From: Pleionea litopenaei
GTDB lineage: Bacteria > Pseudomonadota > Gammaproteobacteria > Enterobacterales > Kangiellaceae
Assembly (NCBI RefSeq): GCF_031198435.1
Contig: NZ_CP133548.1
Location: 1,116,001 to 1,180,000 of the forward strand
DNA: 64,000 nucleotides
Direction: 5' to 3'
Part shown: positions 10,342-18,709 of the stretch, piece after piece
How the letters are laid out: the number at the start of each line of letters is the position of its first letter
Position numbering within the stretch: position 1 is the first letter of the stretch
Translations under genes and position numbers: made by a program
The notes under the pieces: model-generated
The model's input: only the letters and a program-made list of their open reading frames with translations
Database searches by the model: none
Told to the model about the DNA's origin: nothing

Positions 10342-10587
10342 TGATTGGTCCTCATTATAGTGATTTTAAAATGCCTCGGCGACCGCTAGAATCCTACCCC
10401 TACACCGTTTGGCTTCAGCAGCATACGCTTAACGAGAAATCTGTTTTGAGATAAAAATAAGGATGTTCCTTCTTGAGATGCCAAATCTTTCAGATTCGCG
10501 ATATTCGAATGAAAACAACGACGTGAGTCATCTAACAAGTGACGTGGCTATCAAGTGAATTGAAAAAGTAGAAGAGACTGACCGATT

Positions 10588-10616
10588 TTGACAGAGCATC
10601 TGTTTTGGCATTTAAT
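10588..10616 (+). promoter_or_regulatory. Sigma-70 type promoter for the small Cys-rich gene
   Basis: TTGACA at 10588-10593 is a perfect -35 box, followed after exactly 17 bases by TTTAAT at 10611-10616 (five of six matches to -10). The start codon of the next gene is 30 bases downstream. The rest of the divergent gap 10342-10645 shows no gene. Confidence 0.8.
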
Positions 10617-10645
10617 AAAACAATGAGATTACTGGAGCATTTCTT

Positions 10646-11122
10646 ATGAAACGAACAACACTCCCTACCGCTTTACTCTTGTGTATTGGGCTTATTATTT
10701 CGCCCGTATCAATTGATGCGAAAGAATTGATTAATATGAATGGTATTGCGCTTTATGCGATGCAACCTAACGTCGAGGCAGGCGGAGAATGTGGCTGTTA
10801 CTATCGATTAAAGGGAAAGACCGAAGAGGAAGCCTTCGTCTTATATTGGCCGTTTTATGAAGATGCTGGAAAGATTAAAATTAATGGTCAAATAGAAACG
10901 TTAAAAATTGAGCAAGATGATATTACCTCTGAGGAGTATGATCCCACAAAGGTCATCTTTAAACTCAGCAATGAGCGGTTAAATGTTTCTGGTCTGTGCA
11001 GTCGCGATGCCATTTGTGATGGCAATGAAGATTGTGAAATCTCGGGTTACCGCGGCACAATGACCATCCGACTGGGCGAAAAGGAATTAACCACTGAAGT
11101 TGAAGGCGTTTGCGGTTGTTAG
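10646..11122 (+). CDS. Exported Cys-rich small protein of unknown function
   Basis: A 158-residue protein with a clear signal peptide (MKRTTLPTALLLCIGLIISPVSIDA) and a mature part of about 133 residues carrying CGC near the start (ECGCYY), a four-residue-spaced Cys cluster (LCSRDAICDGNEDC) and a second CGC at the very end. The even, clustered cysteines suggest disulfide bonding or metal binding in the periplasm. I do not recognise the family. A strong promoter and an ACTGGAG ribosome site precede it. It is divergent from the M14 peptidase; an inhibitor or accessory role is possible but not shown. Confidence 0.75.
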   Translation: MKRTTLPTALLLCIGLIISPVSIDAKELINMNGIALYAMQPNVEAGGECGCYYRLKGKTEEEAFVLYWPFYEDAGKIKINGQIETLKIEQDDITSEEYDPTKVIFKLSNERLNVSGLCSRDAICDGNEDCEISGYRGTMTIRLGEKELTTEVEGVCGC

Positions 11123-11199
11123 TTAGGATAAAAACGTCTTTCGCTTTCAAAAATCGATTTTGGGTGCAGCTAATTTATTCTTTTCGATTGAATGTATGT

Positions 11200-11535
11200 G
11201 TTGGGTTACGCTGCGCTAACCCAACCTACGCTCGCAATTATCCATTTAAGGTCAGTTAGCACTCTTCTACTCGTAGGTTGGGCTGACAGAGGAAACCCAA
11301 CATAGACATTACATTTAAATCATTCATCGTTTCAATGGATTGCAATTTGTTGGGTTACGCGACGCTAACCCAACCTTCGCTCGCAATTATCCATTTAAGG
11401 TTCGCAAGCACGCTTTTTCTTCGTAGGTTGGGTTGGGTTGTATTGATTGCGGAAACCCAACCTAGACATTACATTTAAATCATTCATTGTTTCAATGGAT
11501 TGCAATTTGTTGGGTTACGCTGCGCTAACCCAACC
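11200..11535. repeat. Array of palindromic GTTGGGT/ACCCAAC repeats
   Basis: Three near-identical palindromes of the form GTTGGGTTACGC-N-GCTAACCCAAC lie at 11200-11225, 11349-11374 and 11509-11535. They alternate with two longer TAGGTTGGG...AAACCCAACNTA palindromes at 11274-11303 and 11423-11463, giving a unit of about 149-160 bp. The spacers (AATTATCCATTTAAGG, ACATTTAAATCATTCAT and TTTCAATGGATTGCAATTT) are also repeated, so whole units were duplicated. They resemble REP-type palindromes moved by REP-associated tyrosine transposases, but no such transposase is in the window. The 421-bp gap 11123-11543 holds nothing else; an 86-codon plus-strand frame across it is a repeat artefact. Confidence 0.9.
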
Positions 11536-11543
11536 TACGCTCG

Positions 11544-11975
11544 CTAGGAAGTATGAAAAATATAATATTTTTCATATACAACATAGCCGACCGCAAAAAT
11601 CAAAAATGCAATCAGCACTCCAACAAAAATCATCATACCTTGCGACTTCCCAATATCATTTTTTAGCATCTTATCAAATTTACTTTCCGCGTCTAAAGAC
11701 CCTCTAGTATTCTTACTATTTTCTTCAGAGTGATTTCCCCATCTTTTCTTCCTTGTGCTTTCTAACTCTTCCCTAAATTTTTCTAACTTACGTTCAGCTA
11801 TCATGTAATAAATCGTTTTAATTAGAATAAAGACCAAAAACCCACCGGGAATTGCAACCCAAAGAGAATATTCAAACGCTCTAAGTAATCTCCACGTTAC
11901 CGCCCAACCAACAAAACTTAGTATTGTTATCCAGATGGGAAATGTTACTTCTATAGGCAATTTTTCATCTTTCAT
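11544..11975 (-). CDS. Small membrane protein of unknown function
   Basis: About 143 residues with two hydrophobic segments near the N-terminus (about 12-28 and 38-58), a charged coiled-coil-like middle (KLEKFREELESTRKKR) and a third membrane segment close to the C-terminus. The ATG at 11975 is preferred over a TTG one codon earlier. The stop codon TAG abuts the edge of the palindromic repeat array, and a degenerate repeat lies just upstream, so the gene is bracketed by repeats. Its base composition looks more AT-rich than its neighbours. No family recognised. Confidence 0.6.
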   Translation of the reverse strand: MKDEKLPIEVTFPIWITILSFVGWAVTWRLLRAFEYSLWVAIPGGFLVFILIKTIYYMIAERKLEKFREELESTRKKRWGNHSEENSKNTRGSLDAESKFDKMLKNDIGKSQGMMIFVGVLIAFLIFAVGYVVYEKYYIFHTS

Positions 11976-12011
11976 CAATTTACATCTTTTCCAGATTTCC
12001 TTATTTATTAG

Positions 12012-12040
12012 GATAAGCTGCGCAAACCCAACCCACGCTA
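12012..12040. repeat. Degenerate copy of the GTTGGGT/ACCCAAC repeat
   Basis: The stretch around AAGCTGCGCAAACCCAACCCACGC matches one half of the palindromes at 11200-11535 with several substitutions. It lies upstream of the small membrane protein gene and downstream of the DUF1801 gene. Confidence 0.6.
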
Positions 12041-12048
12041 GCTCTCTA

Positions 12049-12456
12049 TCAAACTCCCAACATCGGCAAATGCTTAATTCGCTTATATTGCAATGCTAAT
12101 TGAATACAATGGCGAACAGCCTGTTCAGGAAGTTTATGTTCAACATTCAAAACAATCGCTCGATTTCCTGAACACTCCAGTATATCTCCGTACAACTCTC
12201 GAAAGGTGTCGACTAGCTTTGTTTGGCAATGAAAGAACAGATAATGTTGATTAGGTGTCTTTTCTTTCCAATCAATTCTAATTGGACTTCCATCTTTGAC
12301 TGAATAACTTGGTTCTCCCCATTTGAGCGACTCATTAACAGGTCCAAGATCGAGTTCACCGGCAACACTAAAGATCAGTACTCTAAGTCTATTTATTAAT
12401 GGAAAGATAGACTCAGGATAACTATTAAATCGTCTTTCAACCAATTGATTCATCAT
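12049..12456 (-). CDS. DUF1801 domain protein
   Basis: About 135 residues from the ATG at 12456; a longer frame needs a TTG start. The pattern fits DUF1801/YdhG-like proteins: an N-terminal helix ending PLINRLRVLI, the central LKWGEPSYSVKDGSPIRIDWK strand region and a C-terminal helix with RHCIQLALQYKRIKHLPM. Function of the family is unknown; an iron-chaperone-like frataxin fold has been proposed for relatives. It sits among small accessory genes, all on the minus strand, and such proteins are common in mobile cassettes. Confidence 0.8.
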   Translation of the reverse strand: MMNQLVERRFNSYPESIFPLINRLRVLIFSVAGELDLGPVNESLKWGEPSYSVKDGSPIRIDWKEKTPNQHYLFFHCQTKLVDTFRELYGDILECSGNRAIVLNVEHKLPEQAVRHCIQLALQYKRIKHLPMLGV

Positions 12457-12544
12457 TGTTCTCGAATAAGGCGACCTACTCCAACTCACCAAGAAAGCTA
12501 AAACTTGAGCAAAACAATCATGGTTATAGTCGCCTCTCAGTTTT

Positions 12545-13066
12545 CTAACCGTTCCATTCGCTTCGTATAAGTGAGAATTGGTTTAAATCAACAAGTTGAC
12601 CTTTAAAGTATCGAGCTTGCCTTAAAATGCCCTCATGTTTAAATCCAAATTTTTGTAACATTGCCTCAGACACTTTGTTTCCATCAACAGTAACGGCTTG
12701 AATTCTATTCATCGGTGAAGATTCAAACAACAGCTTTACCAATAAAGCAAGCGCTTCAGATGCATACCCTCTATTTCGATATCCACTGAAGACTCGATAA
12801 TAGATCTCTCTGCCATCGATATAATGTGTTGTTTTAAAACAACCTACTTCACCAACCATTTGTCCTGTTTGATCTTCTACAATGAGCTTACCACTAAAAT
12901 CTTCCCAAAAGCCGGTTCTCTCGAATTCACGCTTAAATGCCGTCTCTGACACTAAGTTTAAAGGCATATACTCGCCTGCATCGGTATAATCAAATGATAA
13001 CGTATATAGCTCGTCGATATCGGCTTGTTTCACGTTTCGAATTGTTACTAATTTTCCTTTGATCAT
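12545..13066 (-). CDS. GNAT family N-acetyltransferase (RimJ/RimL-like)
   Basis: About 173 residues from the ATG at 13066, which has AGAGGT in front. A longer frame reaching 13153 would overlap the upstream gene and lacks a good start. The acetyl-CoA binding loop is seen as SGYRNRGYASEAL, followed by the typical RimJ/RimL ending NKVSEAMLQKFGFKHEGILRQ. It would acetylate an amine or protein N-terminus; the substrate cannot be read. A second GNAT gene lies immediately upstream on the same strand, and the two share the same architecture. Confidence 0.88.
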   Translation of the reverse strand: MIKGKLVTIRNVKQADIDELYTLSFDYTDAGEYMPLNLVSETAFKREFERTGFWEDFSGKLIVEDQTGQMVGEVGCFKTTHYIDGREIYYRVFSGYRNRGYASEALALLVKLLFESSPMNRIQAVTVDGNKVSEAMLQKFGFKHEGILRQARYFKGQLVDLNQFSLIRSEWNG

Positions 13067-13118
13067 AAGACCTCTATGCTGATTCGTTATTCGCCTTGCT
13101 ACCTGAACTTGTATGATT

Positions 13119-13676
13119 TTAGTTTGTGACAAACTCTGAACGCAGTAAGCCAAAACATTTCAGGTCATGATACTGATTCTTCCAAAATCCACTTTCTCGC
13201 CTTAACCCCTCTTCTTTGAAACCGAGGCGAAGTAAAAGCGCCTCGGATGCTTCGTTACCGGGAATAGTATCCGCTTGAATTCGATTTAACTCACCGCATA
13301 TCAGCTCCCCAGCAAACCCTGCGCTGACAATACGACTAACCGCTTCTGAAGCATAGCCACATCCCCAAAAGTCTGGATGGAGCTCATAGCCGATAACGGC
13401 ATTACGCATTTTTATATTCCATGAATTAAAACCACAGGTTCCAATTAATTGCCCAGTGCTTTTTAAACGTATTCCCCAGCGAATACCCAACGAGTCCTGA
13501 AAACGAGCTTTAAACATACGAATTAAATCATCCGCTTGATTTGACGAAGCAAAGGCTTCAACATCATAATAAGCAATTACGGACGTGTTGGAAAACAGCT
13601 TAAATATATCAGACTCGTCATCCGACTTAACTTCTGAGAGATACAGCCTCTCACTTTCTAAACTTGGAAATTGCAC
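13119..13676 (-). CDS. GNAT family N-acetyltransferase (RimJ/RimL-like)
   Basis: About 185 residues. I place the start at the GTG at 13676, six bases after AAGGG; the TTG two codons earlier leaves no room for a ribosome site. The fold is shown by GYELHPDFWGCGYASEAV (acetyl-CoA loop) and NEASEALLLRLGFKEEGLRRE near the C-terminus. It is followed after about 50 bases by the second GNAT gene, which looks like an ancient tandem duplicate. Substrate unknown. Confidence 0.87.
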   Translation of the reverse strand: MQFPSLESERLYLSEVKSDDESDIFKLFSNTSVIAYYDVEAFASSNQADDLIRMFKARFQDSLGIRWGIRLKSTGQLIGTCGFNSWNIKMRNAVIGYELHPDFWGCGYASEAVSRIVSAGFAGELICGELNRIQADTIPGNEASEALLLRLGFKEEGLRRESGFWKNQYHDLKCFGLLRSEFVTN

Positions 13677-13732
13677 TTTCAACCCTTATCAATTTTTAAC
13701 TGGTGTAAAAAATTAAACTCTACCTTTTTAAA

Positions 13733-13764
13733 CAACTAAACTCAGTCAAATCTGAGTCTAGTTG
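13733..13764. terminator. Imperfect 13-bp hairpin, possible terminator
   Basis: CAACTAAACTCAG (13733-13745) pairs with CTGAGTCTAGTTG (13752-13764) with one mismatch and a 6-base loop. It lies between the stop of the DUF4190-like membrane gene and the start of a GNAT gene; on the minus strand it is followed by a short T-containing run. It is either a weak terminator or an unrelated hairpin. Confidence 0.4.
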
Positions 13765-13808
13765 CAACAAAATGACTTAAAAGAAAATCTATCGATAAAA
13801 ATGCTGTT

Positions 13809-14252
13809 CTAATCAGCTAAAACGCCCAACACAATGAGAAAGACTATAAATAGCAGAAAGATTGAACTAATACTTACGCTCAAAATAGCAAACACTCTAC
13901 GCTTTTCCTTTTGCAACAAACCTAGAATACCTAGCGTAAAACCAACGAGGAATAATAGCCCACTGAACAGGAACCCAAAACCAACCAGAATTTCATCTTC
14001 TTCTGTTGTAGGTTCAACTTGATACTCTACCAAATATCCAACATACACAATACTCATCAAGCAAATAATCACAGCCAATAAAGAGAATATAAAAGACAAT
14101 ATACCAAGTTTTGAATGACGATTAGCCTCTCGCTGAGAGGCATTGAGAGTTTCGGAGGTTGGAGCTTGGTACATGGTGCTATCGTTAAACTTATTTTTGC
14201 TCATTGAATTATTGAAATTTGGTTGCATAACAGTTACATCGTGAACACGCAT
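13809..14252 (-). CDS. Small integral membrane protein (DUF4190-like layout)
   Basis: About 147 residues if translation starts at the ATG at 14252, whose A is shared with the upstream stop codon (TAATG), giving a coupled start; later in-frame ATGs at 14228 and 14204 are alternatives. The N-terminal third is polar and Asn/Ser-rich. Then come two membrane segments (LGILSFIFSLLAVIICLMSIV, and FLFSGLLFLVGFTLGILGLL), a short KEKRR loop and a third segment. The layout is like DUF4190 proteins, but the match is only by eye. Function unknown. Confidence 0.6.
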   Translation of the reverse strand: MRVHDVTVMQPNFNNSMSKNKFNDSTMYQAPTSETLNASQREANRHSKLGILSFIFSLLAVIICLMSIVYVGYLVEYQVEPTTEEDEILVGFGFLFSGLLFLVGFTLGILGLLQKEKRRVFAILSVSISSIFLLFIVFLIVLGVLAD

Positions 14253-14536
14253 TAAACCTGTTTGCTCTTGGGTTTTCCATCTTTTTTTCGATGAGAACAT
14301 CCTGGCCAACAGCAAGGTCTGGATTTACCTGACTCAAGATCATTAATCGCTCTGCTAATTCTCTTCTGTCGTGTGGCGTCTTTCTTGGCATCTTCAACCC
14401 AGCATATCCATTCATTGCGTGCTAACGGAGTAATAGCTTGCCACTTCAGAGTCGCCTTTTCAGATGAAGCGATGGCTAATTCAACATCTTCGGGCAAACG
14501 ATGCACGATGCCTGGTAATAATTTAACTTTAGACAT
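14252..14536 (-). CDS. YdeI/OmpD-associated family protein
   Basis: A 94-residue protein resembling the C-terminal half of YdeI/OmpD-associated proteins: LPEDVELAIASSEKATLKWQ followed by ARNEWICWVEDAKKDATRQKRI, and the CCWPGCSHR ending found in short members. A clear AAGGAG precedes the ATG. The stop codon overlaps the start of the downstream membrane protein gene by one base, so the two form an operon. The family has been linked to bacteriocin or peptide protection, but the biochemical role is unknown. Confidence 0.8.
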   Translation of the reverse strand: MSKVKLLPGIVHRLPEDVELAIASSEKATLKWQAITPLARNEWICWVEDAKKDATRQKRISRAINDLESGKSRPCCWPGCSHRKKDGKPKSKQV

Positions 14537-14569
14537 AAGCTCCTTCTATAGGAAAATGAGCAATTATAT

Positions 14570-15370
14570 TTAGTTGTTTGACATCACTTGATCAATCCAA
14601 TGATTAAACGCAGACACTCTAACCAGAACAGAAACGCTGTCATAAATGCCCCCTTGAAAACGGCTTAATTGCCCCTGATAATCACGAAAACTTTGGATGC
14701 CTATCAACAAAACTTCTCCATCTTCGCTAACAACCGTCGGGCCACCACTATCACCAGAACCGTGAATGCCTTCAAGCGCTAAGGCGCGACTAGAGGTATC
14801 AAAACGCATAGTTAAAAAGTTTTCGTAGACACTTTCAATGCGATTTTCGAAAAACAGTATGCTTCGACGCTCTTTCGTATTTAACTGTTCCCCTGTTAAT
14901 CCGTTTCCTAACGCACCTGAACCATAAGATATTGTTTTCTTGAAAAGTTCATCCGATCCATAGTAACGCGACACTGAATTAACATGCGTTACCGGTTTTG
15001 CTAATTTAACGAGGACAAGATCCGTTCGACCGTACAAAAAGTCCATCAATGGCTTTGCATCGCCTTCAAAGGGTTGCTTTGGCATTCGTTTAAAATCCGA
15101 ATGAAATATTACTTTTTCAATGACGTTATCGACACCGTGCACATTGATTGTCTTTCCTACATAACTTTCGTAGTAGATCACATGGCCAGCCGTTAATAAC
15201 CAGTGTTTATCAATAAGTGCAGCAGAACCCTCATGCGGCATATTGATAAAATAGCCAGGGACTGACTTTGGCTGGTATTCTTCGAGCGCCACATCATGTC
15301 GTATAACAACCGCTTGAACAGTCGTAGCACTCAAAAGCAGACAGAGAGCCTTAACAATTCTCCACCTCAT
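14570..15370 (-). CDS. Exported trypsin-like serine protease (S1 family)
   Basis: About 266 residues from the ATG at 15370, which gives a clean signal peptide (MRWRIVKALCLLLSATTVQA); frames starting at 15388 or at a TTG at 15394 are less likely. The triad is visible as LTAGH (His71 in the longer frame), GRTDLVLVKL (Asp125) and GSGDSGGP (Ser216). The residue six before the serine is not the trypsin Asp, so the specificity is open. It lies 33 bases downstream of the YdeI-like gene's promoter side and probably has its own promoter. Confidence 0.88.
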   Translation of the reverse strand: MRWRIVKALCLLLSATTVQAVVIRHDVALEEYQPKSVPGYFINMPHEGSAALIDKHWLLTAGHVIYYESYVGKTINVHGVDNVIEKVIFHSDFKRMPKQPFEGDAKPLMDFLYGRTDLVLVKLAKPVTHVNSVSRYYGSDELFKKTISYGSGALGNGLTGEQLNTKERRSILFFENRIESVYENFLTMRFDTSSRALALEGIHGSGDSGGPTVVSEDGEVLLIGIQSFRDYQGQLSRFQGGIYDSVSVLVRVSAFNHWIDQVMSNN

Positions 15371-15473
15371 AAACAATCCGTCTTTCATAAACAATTCGCC
15401 ATCTCACAAACTAGAATCCACTTCATATTTAGACCTTTTAACGCGATAAGCTACCGAAAAATTATCCTGTTAA

Positions 15474-16014
15474 TTACCGCATACCAAACCGAATAACCGA
15501 TTCGGTAAATACACTGATAGACCAACGCAAGGGCTGATACCAGATAGAGTTCGCCCCACCCTGCGCTAGCCCTTCATCTCGATGATTGACTTCATCGTCC
15601 ATAATCGCTTGCACCGTTGCAAGCGCCTCTTGATCATTTGCATTGCCTAGATAAATAAGCTGCTCTTTTAAATGATTAATAACCACAGACTCTACCGCCC
15701 AAGTGCAAGCCATGATGCCCCGTCTTCCTAGCAAAGCAGACATAAATCCCATCACATAACCGCCGAGACCACAAAGCCAATAACTTTTTGCACTTTACTC
15801 CATTGCGACGATTGATTTCTTGCCAAAATATATCCAAGTGACGTTTCTCGTCATTTAAAAATGACTCCAGTAGCGGCACCAAATCTTTCATGAAAAACCG
15901 GGCAATAAATAATTGACTACGGTAAATATTAATCGCGCCAAATTCTCCTGCATGATTAACCTTTAGAATTTTTTTCGGCGTATCAATTTTGCCGTTGCTA
16001 TCCGTGTACTTCAT
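15474..16014 (-). pseudogene. Coq7-family di-iron protein, split by a frameshift
   Basis: Two overlapping frames together make one demethoxyubiquinone hydroxylase (Coq7)-family protein. The first (from ATG 16014) carries VNHAGEFGAINIYRSQ and the ExxH motif LNDEKRHLDIFW. The second (through 15474) resumes with GGYVMGFMSALLGRRG and ends with the second ExxH motif DDEVNHRDEG. The break lies near 15765-15775, where one extra base in GCTTTGTGGTCTCGG shifts the frame; removing one T restores ALGLGGYVMGF. All di-iron ligands would be present in the joined protein. It may be a true pseudogene or a sequencing error. The C-terminus is short for a full Coq7, so a ubiquinone role is not certain. Confidence 0.8.
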
Positions 16015-16363
16015 TGAAACCAAATGTTTTAGGGTTGATGAACGTGAAACATTATGGCATGACGAAAGATTTTTGACGAATTCGTGATGTCAGTTTTAGA
16101 GAGTGACTAAAAACGTTTAACTATGACTAACTGATCGGAGCTGTCGCCTGCTGCACAATCTCATATAGATATAGACAACAAGCCTCTTGGGATGGACACC
16201 CATCGTAAGAAAAATGAAAGAACAAGATGTCGGATTTCAACGAATAGCTAGGTTCATGAATCCATCTGAGACATTGCTTTATCAAACGCCTGTGCAACAC
16301 TCAATAAATCCTCGTATTGAGTGGTTGCGACGATATATATCATAAATAACAAGAGGATAGATA
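16015..16363. other. Intergenic region without recognised gene
   Basis: About 350 bases between the divergent Coq7-like and M35-like genes. No open frame of interest, repeat or convincing hairpin was seen. It must hold the promoters of both genes, but no box pair stands out. Confidence 0.5.
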
Positions 16364-17443
16364 ATGATGCTTACAAGACTTATTGTACTTCTCAGCGGCC
16401 TTGTATTTTCGATGTTAGGTTTTGCTCAAAATAACTCTGGAATTGATATCAAGATCAAAGCGTTAAAAAATCAGGTGAACAGCACCGAGGATATCTGGGT
16501 AAAAATCACTCTTCACAACCGTTCAGGAGAAACTCAAAAAATACTTAAATGGTACCTCCCCGATGCCGAGGGCAACATTGAAGATGATATTTTCTCCATA
16601 AATCGCGATGGTGAAGCAGTGATGTATTTGGGACGTCACTACAAGCGTCCGGCAGCTACCGATGCAGACTATCTGGAGCTACCCGATAATAAAAAAATCA
16701 CCTATACCGCGGAACTATCGAGTGTTTATGACTTTTCAACGGCTGGTCAATATCAAATAGAATTCAGTGCACATAATTTCGCGCTTGTGACTAAAAACCA
16801 AAATAGAGGAAATGCTCCAGACTTCTCCGCAAGCTTAAAAAGTCAAAATCAAACCTACATATTATTGACTCAAGCGCGCAAAGGAAAACCTTGCAATCCA
16901 CGGAAAGAAGATTGCGGAGGTAATGGCGGTGGAGAAGACGTGAGCTTCACCGGAAGCTGCAGTAACTCTGAGCAAAATGCCGTACTTTCAGCTTTGGCAG
17001 CTGCAAAACTGATGGCAAATGATTCGGTTAGTTACCTGAATGGCTCCACGGGTTCTCGATACACTACCTGGTTCGGTGAGTATGCCAGCAGCCGCTGGAG
17101 TAAAGTGGGTAGTAATTTCGATGCCATTAAAGATGCTCTAGACAATAAGCCTAAAACTTTCGACTGCAGTTGCAATCAAAATTACTTTGCTTATGTCTAT
17201 CCATCTCAACCCTATACGGTGTATTTGTGCCGAGTCTTCTGGCAAGTTCCCACCACTGGCACCGATTCTAAAGCCGGAACGATTATCCACGAGATCAGTC
17301 ATTTTAATGTTGTGGCGGGTACGGATGATATTGTTTATGGCCAATCAGGAGCCAAAGCGCTCGCAGAAAGCAACCCGAGTGATGCAATTAAGAACGCTGA
17401 CAGTCACGAATACTTTGCCGAAAATACGCCTTCTCTCGACTAA
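16364..17443 (+). CDS. Secreted M35/LysMEP-like zinc metallopeptidase
   Basis: A 359-residue exported protein with a signal peptide (about 1-21), an N-terminal beta-sandwich-like domain (about 25-165) and a C-terminal peptidase domain. The latter has HEISH (309-313) followed by GTDD-IVYG (319-326), the aspzincin arrangement in which the Asp of GTXD is the third zinc ligand. This is the pattern of deuterolysin and peptidyl-Lys endopeptidases (M35). A Cys-rich linker with GNGGGED sits between the domains. The product is probably secreted to digest proteins. The ribosome site AAGAGGA precedes two consecutive ATG codons. Confidence 0.88.
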   Translation: MMLTRLIVLLSGLVFSMLGFAQNNSGIDIKIKALKNQVNSTEDIWVKITLHNRSGETQKILKWYLPDAEGNIEDDIFSINRDGEAVMYLGRHYKRPAATDADYLELPDNKKITYTAELSSVYDFSTAGQYQIEFSAHNFALVTKNQNRGNAPDFSASLKSQNQTYILLTQARKGKPCNPRKEDCGGNGGGEDVSFTGSCSNSEQNAVLSALAAAKLMANDSVSYLNGSTGSRYTTWFGEYASSRWSKVGSNFDAIKDALDNKPKTFDCSCNQNYFAYVYPSQPYTVYLCRVFWQVPTTGTDSKAGTIIHEISHFNVVAGTDDIVYGQSGAKALAESNPSDAIKNADSHEYFAENTPSLD

Positions 17444-17488
17444 CATAAGCCATTGATCATCAAAGAAGTAAAGCTCACAAGAGCAATT

Positions 17489-17508
17489 CCGGCGGCAAAT
17501 GCCGCCGG
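17489..17508. terminator. GC-rich hairpin between convergent genes
   Basis: CCGGCGGCA (17489-17497) pairs exactly with TGCCGCCGG (17500-17508). The loop is tiny and no T run follows, so it is a very stable hairpin that may stop transcription from either side or protect 3' ends. It lies between the M35-like gene and a minus-strand lipoprotein gene. Confidence 0.55.
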
Positions 17509-17517
17509 GACTCAATC

Positions 17518-18033
17518 TTAAAGAGCCGCTTCTGTCGTGCAAACGCGAACTCCGCGCCAAGGATCAGTATAAGCTTGTTGGACCGGTACGGTAAAAGAAA
17601 TGCCATTTTCTTGAGTCGCTTTAATTTCCAGCCGGCAGCCATATTGTGTGGGGCGAACCAAGACTTTGTAACTCACTTTCGCATTGGTGTAAAAATAACC
17701 AGTGGCATTGCAAACCGTCCTGTTCATAACCTGCAAGTACTTAACAAAAACATTTCGATTGTGAGGCACCTGTTGTTCAATGTACCCATTACGTAACTTT
17801 TTCTCGGGCACATCAGCAGAATACAATTCTGCACACCCCTGATTGTCTGATACACCAAAGAAAACCTCAGTATAGCGCGTGTTTTCAGTACTAAAGAGCC
17901 CTGACTTAGAATAAGGGTTCGGCAAATAAAGTGTTGCGGACTTTTCTGACACCGGCGCTTTATAGCCCTTTTTAAATCCACAAGACGCAACTAGTAGAAT
18001 AACTATCCCTACCAAGGCAATCCGTCGAGTCAT
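17518..18033 (-). CDS. Putative lipoprotein of unknown function
   Basis: 171 residues with a short signal sequence ending in the lipobox LVASC (Cys19 modified), so a membrane-anchored periplasmic lipoprotein is expected. The mature part contains five more cysteines (GCAELY, RTVCNATGYF, YGCRLEI and VRVCTTE among them) and is probably beta-rich. I do not recognise the family. It is convergent with the M35-like peptidase gene and separated from it by a GC-rich hairpin. Confidence 0.7.
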   Translation of the reverse strand: MTRRIALVGIVILLVASCGFKKGYKAPVSEKSATLYLPNPYSKSGLFSTENTRYTEVFFGVSDNQGCAELYSADVPEKKLRNGYIEQQVPHNRNVFVKYLQVMNRTVCNATGYFYTNAKVSYKVLVRPTQYGCRLEIKATQENGISFTVPVQQAYTDPWRGVRVCTTEAAL

Positions 18034-18168
18034 CTCTCTTATTCCTTTAATTAAAGGGGTGCGACTATACCTATAATGAGATAATATTTAAAGAAAGGAT
18101 TGATGCGAACTATTAACACTTCGCATAATTATCGTGTGATCATCATTGAATAAACGGAGTATCCTGAA

Positions 18169-18681
18169 GTGCTTAAAGAAGCCTTTATCGCCACACTCTA
18201 TGGTGGAGTTCCAGTATTTTTGTTTACCTGTGGATTACTTTATTGGGCCAAACAAAAAGGCTATCGAGTAAGATATCGCAACGACAAGAAAAGCGAGTTC
18301 GAGGAACATAAGCCTGAGACCAAGCGCTTATCAGCCGAAGGCATAGTGCTCAATAAATGGCTTACTTTTGGCGGTGGCTACTACGGTATGATGGCATTAC
18401 TGACTTACCTTCATGTTGAAGTGAGTGACATCATCGGCGCTTTTGCCAACTTTGAAAGTATTCAGCACTTTATCGATCAAATTTCAATTGGCTTTTTTAT
18501 CGGCTTAATTGTTGAAGCGTTCAAAAATATCATAGTGGCCTTTCTCTGGTTTCAATATTGGGGAGACATCCTCCCCATCAATAACGGTTGGGTTTGGCTG
18601 GCCGCCACTTATGGTGCCTTCATGATCGCAGAAGAGCTGATCCCTCAGGCCTTGTTGCCGAAATCAGAAGAGCCTACTTGA
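18169..18681 (+). CDS. Conserved-looking integral membrane protein
   Basis: 170 residues from a GTG start with ACGGAG nine bases upstream. There are four likely membrane segments: about 6-27, 64-82, 104-130 and 140-160, with a long polar loop (RNDKKSEFEEHKPETKRLSAEG) after the first. No catalytic motif or family recognised. It is convergent with the following minus-strand gene and only 28 bases separate their ends. Confidence 0.65.
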   Translation: MLKEAFIATLYGGVPVFLFTCGLLYWAKQKGYRVRYRNDKKSEFEEHKPETKRLSAEGIVLNKWLTFGGGYYGMMALLTYLHVEVSDIIGAFANFESIQHFIDQISIGFFIGLIVEAFKNIIVAFLWFQYWGDILPINNGWVWLAATYGAFMIAEELIPQALLPKSEEPT

Positions 18682-18709
18682 ATGCTTAAACATCTCTGAA
18701 GCACTTATA

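Noticed and set aside
11447-11707. Plus-strand 86-codon frame
   Set aside because: It runs through the repeat array and over the antisense of the small membrane gene, with no ribosome site.
11200-12040. Integron attC sites, since GTTGGGT and ACCCAAC fit the GTTRRRY and RYYYAAC core patterns and the nearby genes look like cassettes
   Set aside because: The pairs are tandem palindromes separated by only 12 bases, none is found between the other small genes, and no integrase is in the window.
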